Of a stretch of DNA of 39,951 nucleotides, positions 34,617-39,951 are shown piece by piece. Under the pieces are notes generated by a model, which saw only the letters and a list, made by a program, of their open reading frames with translations, was not told the DNA's origin and did not search any database. How positions within the stretch are numbered: position 1 is the stretch's first letter; each line of letters begins with the position of its first letter. A program made the translations under genes and the position numbers. Source of the stretch: Desulfovibrionaceae bacterium (lineage in GTDB: Bacteria; Pseudomonadota; Gammaproteobacteria; Burkholderiales; Burkholderiaceae_C); the NCBI GenBank assembly GCA_009778355.1, contig WRJY01000336.1, positions 1 through 39,951 on the forward strand. Reading direction: 5' to 3'.

Positions 34617-34622
34617 TACAGT
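34595..34622 (+). promoter_or_regulatory. Candidate promoter of the mra (dcw) operon
   Basis: TTGCGC (34595-34600) and TACAGT (34617-34622) are spaced 16 bp apart, upstream of the MraZ-box-like array and the mraZ ribosome binding site. Position fits better than sequence; other hexamers nearby could serve. Confidence 0.35.
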
Positions 34623-34656
34623 GCCAAAAAGTGCAATTAAGTGGTGAAAAGTGCCG
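34618..34656 (+). promoter_or_regulatory. MraZ-box-like repeat array
   Basis: GTG-centred units recur at exactly 10-bp spacing (34621, 34631, 34641, 34651), mostly with upstream A-runs (AAAAGTGC, TTAAGTGG, AAAAGTGCC). MraZ binds direct repeats of this kind, such as AAAGTG or TGGGA with 10-11 bp period, between the promoter and mraZ to autoregulate the division cluster. Here the array lies 40-75 bp before the mraZ start. Confidence 0.6.
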
Positions 34657-34695
34657 GTATCGTGTAAAGTCGGCGCTTGCAACAGGAGTTTTCGC

Positions 34696-35124
34696 GTGTT
34701 TCAAGGGCCATCGTCGTTGAGTCTGGATGCCAAGGGAAGGCTGTCGGTGCCGACCCGGCATCGCGACGCCTTGCTGACGGCTTGCGCCGGCGCGCTGACG
34801 ATCACCAAACACCCGGAAGGTTGCCTGATGGTGTTCCCGCGCACCGAGTGGGAAAAGTTCCGTGACCGCGTGACCGGACTGCCCATGTCCGCCCAATGGT
34901 GGAAGCGCATTTTTCTGGGCAATGCCATGGACGTTGAAATGGACGCCACGGGCCGCGTGCTGGTGCCGCCCGAGTTGCGCGCCGCCGCTGGCCTGACGCG
35001 CGAGGCGATGCTGCTGGGCATGACGACCTACTTCGAGCTGTGGGATCAGGCCACCTACGAGGCCAAGGAAGCCGAGGCCAGGCAGGCGGGGATGCCCCAG
35101 GCGGTTCAAGACTTTGTATTCTGA
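34696..35124 (+). CDS. mraZ: Transcriptional regulator MraZ
   Basis: 142 aa with two SpoVT/AbrB-like halves: SLDAKGRLSVPTRHRD near the N-terminus and MDATGRVLVPPELR in the second half. MraZ forms ring oligomers and represses the dcw operon. GTG at 34696 is preferred, preceded by AGGAG (34684-34688), giving the usual VFQG start. rsmH follows at 35137. Confidence 0.94.
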   Translation: MFQGPSSLSLDAKGRLSVPTRHRDALLTACAGALTITKHPEGCLMVFPRTEWEKFRDRVTGLPMSAQWWKRIFLGNAMDVEMDATGRVLVPPELRAAAGLTREAMLLGMTTYFELWDQATYEAKEAEARQAGMPQAVQDFVF

Positions 35125-35136
35125 TGGCGCAGACAG

Positions 35137-36069
35137 GTGAACACATGGTCCCACGCCACGGTACTGCTGAACGAGGCGGTCGACGCCCTCGTCACGGACC
35201 CGCAAGGCCAGTACGTGGATGCCACGTTCGGGCGCGGCGGGCACGCGCGCCTGATTTTGAGCCGGCTCGGCCCCGAAGGCAGTCTGACAGCCTGCGACAA
35301 GGACCCGGACGCGCTGGCCGAGGCGGCGCGGATCACCGACGCGCGCCTGGCCATCCGTCACCAAAGCCTTGCCGAGCTTGGCCGGTGGCCCTCGGGCAGC
35401 TTGGCTGGCGTGCTGATGGACTTGGGCGTCAGCTCTCCGCAAATCGACAACCCCGCGCGGGGTTTTTCTTTTCGCGCCGACGGCCCGCTGGACATGCGCA
35501 TGGACCCCACGCGCGGCCAGAGCGCGGCCCAGTGGCTGGCGCAGGCCAGCCAGCGGCAGATCGCGGAGGTCATTCGTGATTACGGAGAAGAACGGTTTGC
35601 TGTGGCCATTGCAAAGGCGGTTGTTGCGCGCCGACAGGCACGGGGGCCTGTTGCAACCACCGCTGAACTGGCCGCAATCGTGGCTGGCGCGGTCAAAACC
35701 CGCGAGCCGGGCCAGAACCCTGCAACGCGCACATTTCAGGCTGTTCGGATTTTCATCAACGCCGAGCTTGAAGAGCTCGAACAGGCGCTAGAGGCGAGTC
35801 TGCATGTGCTGCAACCTGGAGGCCGGCTCGTGGTGATCAGCTTCCATTCGCTGGAAGACCGCATCGTCAAGCAGTTCATCGCGCGGCATTCGCGCGCGGT
35901 GGTGGATCGCCGCGCGCCCTTTGCCGAACCCGCGCCCGCGCTGCTGCGCGCGCTGGCGCGCGTACGCCCCAGCGAGGCCGAGGTGGCCGCCAATGCGCGC
36001 GCGCGCAGCGCCATCATGCGCGTGGCCGAGCGCACCGCCGCGCCAGCCGATCCGGGGAGCGCGCCGTGA
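35137..36069 (+). CDS. rsmH: 16S rRNA (cytosine(1402)-N(4))-methyltransferase RsmH
   Basis: 310 aa. The SAM-binding loop is YVDATFGRGGHARLIL; LMDLGVSSPQIDNPARGFSF and VVISFHSLEDRIVKQF are RsmH hallmarks. It N4-methylates C1402 of 16S rRNA. GTG at 35137 starts MNTWSHATVLLNEAV, the usual N-terminus. Its stop overlaps the ftsL GTG by 4 bp. Confidence 0.96.
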   Translation: MNTWSHATVLLNEAVDALVTDPQGQYVDATFGRGGHARLILSRLGPEGSLTACDKDPDALAEAARITDARLAIRHQSLAELGRWPSGSLAGVLMDLGVSSPQIDNPARGFSFRADGPLDMRMDPTRGQSAAQWLAQASQRQIAEVIRDYGEERFAVAIAKAVVARRQARGPVATTAELAAIVAGAVKTREPGQNPATRTFQAVRIFINAELEELEQALEASLHVLQPGGRLVVISFHSLEDRIVKQFIARHSRAVVDRRAPFAEPAPALLRALARVRPSEAEVAANARARSAIMRVAERTAAPADPGSAP

Positions 36070-36413
36070 CGCGGCTGTCGATCATGCTGCTGGCCGCCGT
36101 GGTGGTGTCGGCGCTGTACCTGGTGCGGGTGCAGTACGACTCGCGCCGCCTGTTCACCGAGCTGGACCGCGCGGAAGCCGAGTCGCAGCGGCTCGAAACC
36201 GAACGCAGCCGGCTGGAAGTGGAAAAGCGCGCCGGGGCGACCTCGCTGCGGGTCGAAAAACTGGCCAAGGAAAAGCTTGCCATGCGCACGGTGACGCCCG
36301 CCGTTACCGAGTACGTGACCTCCACCGCCGCCATGCCGGCGGCGCTGGCCCTGGCCGCGCCAGCCGCATCGGCTGCGTCGGCAGCGTCGCAAACGGAGGC
36401 CGGTCAGCCATGA
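36066..36413 (+). CDS. ftsL: Cell division protein FtsL
   Basis: 115 aa bitopic protein. A short cytoplasmic end and one membrane helix (about residues 4-22) are followed by a periplasmic coiled coil with charged heptads (LDRAEAESQRLETERSRLEVEKR). The Ala-rich tail is unstructured. FtsL works with FtsB and FtsQ to activate FtsW-FtsI. GTG start overlaps rsmH, and the stop overlaps ftsI by 4 bp. Recognition rests on position and architecture. Confidence 0.9.
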   Translation: MTRLSIMLLAAVVVSALYLVRVQYDSRRLFTELDRAEAESQRLETERSRLEVEKRAGATSLRVEKLAKEKLAMRTVTPAVTEYVTSTAAMPAALALAAPAASAASAASQTEAGQP

Positions 36414-38146
36414 AGGACCTTCGCTACACGTCGAGTCCCCTGCTGGCGTCCAAGACGCCGGTCTGGCGCAGCAAGTTCATCGTGGCGGCGCTGGGGCTGG
36501 CGTTCGTCGCTCTGGTGGCGCGCGCGGGCTATGTGCAGGTGGTCGGCAACGCTTTCTTCCTGCGCCAGGGCGAGGTGCGTTTCGCGCGCACGCTGGAACT
36601 GCCGGCCAGCCGCGGCCGCATTCTGGACCGCAATGGCCTGCTGCTGGCTTCGAGCGTGGCGGCGCGCGGCATCTGGGCGATTCCCGAGGATGTCGAGCGC
36701 AACGCCGCCAAGCTCAAGCAACTGGCCAGGCTGCTGAACATGACGCCGGCTGAACTGAACCGCCGGCTTGCCGACGAGGACAAGACTTTCGTCTGGCTCA
36801 AGCGCCAGGTCGATGAGCCGGTTGCCCAGCAGATCGCGGACCTCAAGCTGGCCGGCATTTACCAGCGCAAGGAATACAAGCGCAAATACCCGGAAGGCGA
36901 AGCCGCCGCGCACATGGTGGGCTTTACCGACGTGGACAACAAGGGCGTGGAAGGCGCCGAAAAATCGTTTGAACAGCGGCTGGCCGGCAAGCCGGGCTCG
37001 CGCCGCGTCATCAAGGACCGCCTGGGCCAGGTGGTGGATGCCGTGGGCGAGGAGGTGCCGCCGGTCGATGGGCAGGACGTTCAGTTGTCCATCGACTCCA
37101 AGGTGCAGTTCTTCGCCTACCAGAAGCTGCGCGACACGGTCACCCAGCACAAGGCCAAATCCGGCAGCGTGGTGGTGCTCGACGCGCAGACCGGCGAAGT
37201 GCTAGCGCTGGCCAATTACCCCAGCTACAACCCCGACGAACGCCGCAATCTGGCCGGCGCGCAACTGCGCAACATCGCCGTCACCGACACCTTCGAGCCC
37301 GGCTCGGTGATGAAGCCCATCACCGTGGCGATGGCGCTGGATGCCGGCAAGGTGACGCCGCAGACCATCATCGACACCTCGCCGGGCTCCTACCAGTTCG
37401 GCAAATTCACCATCCGCGACACACACAACTACGGCGCGCTGACGGTGGAAGGCGTGATCCAGAAGTCGAGCAACATCGGCGCCCTGAAGATCGCCCAGAA
37501 GCTCAATGCCCAGCAGATGTGGGAAACCTACACCGCGCTGGGCTACGGACACAGGCCGGAACTGGCGTTTCCCGGCGCCGCCGCGGGCCTGCTGCGGCCC
37601 TGGAAAAGCTGGAAGCCGATCGAGCAGGCCACCGTTGCCTATGGCTATGGCCTTTCGGCGTCGCTGTTCCAGATGGCGCATTCGTACACCGCGTTCTCGC
37701 GCGACGGCAGCGTGATTCCCGTCACCTTGCTCAAAAGCCCGGACGGCGAACCGGCGCGGGGCGTGCGGGTGTTCTCCGAAAAAAGCGCCCGCGCGATACG
37801 CAAGATGCTGCAAATGGCCGCCGGCCCCGGCGGCACCGGCCAGCGTGCGCAAACCATGGGCTATTCGGTCGGCGGCAAGTCGGGCACGGCGCGCAAGCAG
37901 CAAGGCAACGGCTACGCCAGCGGCAAGTACCGCGCCTGGTTTGCCGGCATGTCGCCGATCGAGCAGCCGCGCGTGATCGTGGCCGTGATGATCGACGAGC
38001 CAGGCAACGGCGAATTCTTCGGCGGCCAGGTGGCCGCCCCCGTGTTCAGCGAGGTGGTGCAGCAAACGCTGCGCATCATGGGCGCGCAGCCTGACATGGC
38101 CGTCAAGCCCCAGATCGTGGCCGATCAGGTGGAGGAGTCCCTGTGA
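36410..38146 (+). CDS. ftsI: Peptidoglycan transpeptidase FtsI (PBP3)
   Basis: 578 aa. One N-terminal membrane helix (about 22-43), a dimerisation domain containing SRGRILDRNG, and a transpeptidase domain with SVMK (S299 nucleophile), SSN (KSSNIGAL) and KSG (GGKSGTARK). It crosslinks septal peptidoglycan during division. ATG at 36410 overlaps ftsL. murE does not follow directly; a 181-bp repeat-bearing gap intervenes. Confidence 0.96.
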   Translation: MKDLRYTSSPLLASKTPVWRSKFIVAALGLAFVALVARAGYVQVVGNAFFLRQGEVRFARTLELPASRGRILDRNGLLLASSVAARGIWAIPEDVERNAAKLKQLARLLNMTPAELNRRLADEDKTFVWLKRQVDEPVAQQIADLKLAGIYQRKEYKRKYPEGEAAAHMVGFTDVDNKGVEGAEKSFEQRLAGKPGSRRVIKDRLGQVVDAVGEEVPPVDGQDVQLSIDSKVQFFAYQKLRDTVTQHKAKSGSVVVLDAQTGEVLALANYPSYNPDERRNLAGAQLRNIAVTDTFEPGSVMKPITVAMALDAGKVTPQTIIDTSPGSYQFGKFTIRDTHNYGALTVEGVIQKSSNIGALKIAQKLNAQQMWETYTALGYGHRPELAFPGAAAGLLRPWKSWKPIEQATVAYGYGLSASLFQMAHSYTAFSRDGSVIPVTLLKSPDGEPARGVRVFSEKSARAIRKMLQMAAGPGGTGQRAQTMGYSVGGKSGTARKQQGNGYASGKYRAWFAGMSPIEQPRVIVAVMIDEPGNGEFFGGQVAAPVFSEVVQQTLRIMGAQPDMAVKPQIVADQVEESL

Positions 38147-38327
38147 AATCGAACCACCCCCAGGCTTCACTCGCTGCGCGATGTTTCGCCTCCACCCTCG
38201 AGGGGGCGCGCCCACTGGCCGGGGAAACCCCGTCCACGGGCGCCTTGGCGTGGCCTGCTCCGCGGCCTTCGGTCTCTTTTTTGTTTCATGCGTCGCGGGT
38301 CGTGCAAAACGCGGTGGAGCAACTGAA
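38147..38327. repeat. Comamonadaceae-type intergenic repeat between ftsI and murE
   Basis: The segment at about 38155-38275 contains CCCCCAGGCTTCACTCGCTG, CCCTCGAGGG (38195-38204, a palindrome), a hairpin CGGGG-AAA-CCCCG (38220-38232) and GGCCTGCTCCGCGGCCTTCG. From memory, this composite is a dispersed intergenic repeat of Comamonadaceae genomes. It separates ftsI and murE, which are often tightly packed, and contains no gene. Confidence 0.6.
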
Positions 38328-39821
38328 ATGATGCTGTTTCACACGCCGCAAGACGCCGCACGCTGGCTGCATGAGCGCGTGCGCGGCGATCTGCACGCCG
38401 ACAGCCGCAAGGTGCGGCCCGGCGACGGCTTCATCGCCTGGCCGGGCGCGGCCACCGATGGCCGGCAATTCGTGCCGGCGGCGCTGGCGCAGGGAGCGGG
38501 CGCCTGCCTGGTCGAGCGCGAAAGCGTCGAGGCGTTCGGCTTCGACGGCGAGGCCATCGGCGTTTACCCCGGGCTCAAGGCCGGCGCCGGCCCGATTGCC
38601 GCCGCGTACTGCCAAACGCCTTCGCGCTCGCTCGCGGTAGTGGCCATCACCGGCACCAACGGCAAGACCTCGTCGGCCTGGTGGCTGGCCTGGGCGCTCT
38701 CGAAATTGAAGCATGAAACCCTTTCGCCATGCGCCTTGGTGGGAACACTGGGCGTGGGGCTGCCGGACGCGCTGGAATACACCGGCCTGACCACGCCCGA
38801 CCCGGCGCTGCTGCAGCGGCGGCTGCGCGAGTTCGCCGATGGCGGCGTCAAGTCCTGCGCCATGGAGGCGTCGTCGATCGGGATTGCCGAACACCGGCTG
38901 GACGGCACGGCGATTCGTGTCGCGGTTTTCACCAACTTCACGCAGGATCATCTGGACTACCACGGCAGCATGGACGCCTACTGGGCCGCCAAGGCCGCGC
39001 TGTTCGGCTGGCCCGGCCTGCAGGCCGCCGTGGTCAACGTGGACGACCCGCGAGGGGCCGAACTGATGGAGCGCGCCCGCGCGCGCGGCCTCGACGTCTG
39101 GAGCGTGTCGCTGCGGCCCGGCGCGCGGCTGCACGCAACCGATCTGGCCTGGGGCGAACGCGGCCTGCGCTGGACGCTGTGCGAAGGAGCGCAGACCGCG
39201 CCCATGACCACGCCGCTGGTGGGCGAGTACAACGTGTCCAACCTGCTGGGCGTGATTGGCGCGCTGCGCGCGCTCGGCGTGCCGCTGGCCGACGCCGCCC
39301 GCGCCTGCGCCGATTTGCCGCCGGTGCCGGGCCGCATGGAGCGCGTGCAGGGCACGGACGGCTCGGGCGAGCCGCTGGTGGCGGTGGACTACGCCCACAC
39401 GCCCGCCGCGCTGGAAAAAGCGCTGGCCGCCCTGCGCCCGCTGGCCACGCAACGCGGCGGGCGGCTGTGGTGCGTGTTCGGCTGCGGCGGCGAGCGCGAC
39501 GCGGGCAAGCGGCCCCTGATGGGCGCGGCGGTGCAAGCGGGCGCGGATGCGGTGGTGGTCACCAGCGACAACCCGCGCGGCGAAGCGCCACAGGCGATCA
39601 TCGACGGCATCCTGCGCGGCCTGCGGCGCGTGGATGCGGCGCGGGTGGAGCCGGACAGGGCGCGGGCCATTGAATGGGCCATTGTGCAGGCTGGCGAGCG
39701 CGACGTGGTGCTGATCGCGGGCAAGGGCCACGAGGATTATCAGGAAGTGCGCGGCCAGCGGCTGCCTTTCTCCGACCAGCAGCAGGCGCGGGCGGCGCTC
39801 GCTTTGCGGGGGGCGTCATGA
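38328..39821 (+). CDS. murE: UDP-N-acetylmuramoyl-L-alanyl-D-glutamate--2,6-diaminopimelate ligase MurE
   Basis: 497 aa. The N-terminal UDP-substrate domain (DSRKVRPGDGF) precedes the ATP loop GTNGKTS, SSIGIAEHR, and a C-terminal domain with the diaminopimelate-specific DNPRGE motif. It adds meso-DAP to the peptidoglycan stem. ATG at 38328 gives the normal N-terminus; ATG at 38331 is equally possible. The upstream in-frame sequence is intergenic repeat. The stop overlaps murF by 4 bp. Confidence 0.95.
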   Translation: MMLFHTPQDAARWLHERVRGDLHADSRKVRPGDGFIAWPGAATDGRQFVPAALAQGAGACLVERESVEAFGFDGEAIGVYPGLKAGAGPIAAAYCQTPSRSLAVVAITGTNGKTSSAWWLAWALSKLKHETLSPCALVGTLGVGLPDALEYTGLTTPDPALLQRRLREFADGGVKSCAMEASSIGIAEHRLDGTAIRVAVFTNFTQDHLDYHGSMDAYWAAKAALFGWPGLQAAVVNVDDPRGAELMERARARGLDVWSVSLRPGARLHATDLAWGERGLRWTLCEGAQTAPMTTPLVGEYNVSNLLGVIGALRALGVPLADAARACADLPPVPGRMERVQGTDGSGEPLVAVDYAHTPAALEKALAALRPLATQRGGRLWCVFGCGGERDAGKRPLMGAAVQAGADAVVVTSDNPRGEAPQAIIDGILRGLRRVDAARVEPDRARAIEWAIVQAGERDVVLIAGKGHEDYQEVRGQRLPFSDQQQARAALALRGAS

Positions 39822-39951
39822 CCAGCATGAACCTCAGCTTGCGCGACGCCGCTTCCGGCCTGACCGGGGCGCGGATTGTGGGCAACCCCGCCGCCGTCAT
39901 CGCCCGCGTCCACAGCGACACGCGCACCCTGCAAGCGGGCGACTTGTTCGT
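39818..39951 (+). CDS. murF: UDP-MurNAc-tripeptide D-alanyl-D-alanine ligase MurF, 5' part only
   Basis: The first 45 codons are visible (MTSMNLSLRDAASGLTGARI, then RVHSDTRTLQAGDLFV), ending at the window edge. The SDTR-x-x-x-GDLFV block is the N-terminal UDP-substrate motif of Mur ligases, and the position right after murE fits MurF, which adds D-Ala-D-Ala. ATG overlaps the murE stop by 4 bp. Confidence 0.88.
   Translation, partial: MTSMNLSLRDAASGLTGARIVGNPAAVIARVHSDTRTLQAGDLF

Overview
The window is about 40 kb of GC-rich chromosome from a betaproteobacterium, most probably Burkholderiales and close to Comamonadaceae. This is inferred from gene content and order (ribBA-ribH-nusB-aminotransferase-ybgC-tolQRA; pstSCAB-phoUB-phoR divergent from ppx; DUF484 and xerC nearby; dksA beside a COG0523 GTPase; hslVU; mraZ-rsmH-ftsL-ftsI-murE-murF), from the long Lys/Ala-rich DksA extension, and from Comamonadaceae-style intergenic repeats. 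No database search was run. No tRNA, rRNA, prophage or CRISPR array was seen.

Layout. 1-2.1 kb: a soluble diiron (ferritin-like) oxygenase and its ferredoxin/flavin reductase, followed by a DMT-transporter relic. 2.4-8.3 kb, minus strand: one tightly packed run making riboflavin precursors (ribBA, ribH), NusB, a PLP aminotransferase and the Tol motor (ybgC, tolQ, tolR, tolA). 8.4-10.2 kb: a tyrosine phosphatase-like protein and ubiA. 10.2-19 kb: the phosphate region, with ppx facing pstS-pstC-pstA-pstB-phoU-phoB-phoR across a seven-unit, 11-bp-period PhoB-box array. Two related inverted-repeat elements sit inside the operon, at pstS/pstC and phoB/phoR. 18.9-21.6 kb, minus: feoA-feoB plus a small Cys-rich membrane protein behind a Fur-type palindrome; the feoB 5' coding region contains heptanucleotide repeats. 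21.6-26.1 kb: ruvB, a probable dapF relic, DUF484, a MaoC-phosphotransacetylase fusion and xerC. 26.2-30.3 kb: a COG0523 GTPase, a DksA lacking most zinc cysteines, and a large STAS-ended protein. 30.3-32.3 kb: hslV and hslU, separated by more heptamers. 32.4-34.3 kb: a complete PvuII-like type II restriction-modification system (divergent methyltransferase and C-R genes, with a C-box) inserted between hslU and mraZ, and followed by a (CTATGG)9 tract. 34.6 kb to the end: the start of the division/cell-wall cluster with a MraZ-box-like array; murF is cut by the window edge.

How it fits together. Most of the window is core housekeeping: envelope energisation, phosphate and iron homeostasis, DNA repair and recombination, proteolysis, and peptidoglycan and division. 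The accessory or unusual parts are the PvuII-like system, the simple-sequence repeats (7-mers in feoB and at hslV/hslU, a 6-mer after the endonuclease), the inverted-repeat elements within the pst-pho operon, and gene relics (DMT transporter, dapF). The strongest leads are possible phase variation of ferrous-iron uptake through the feoB heptamers and the PvuII-like island.
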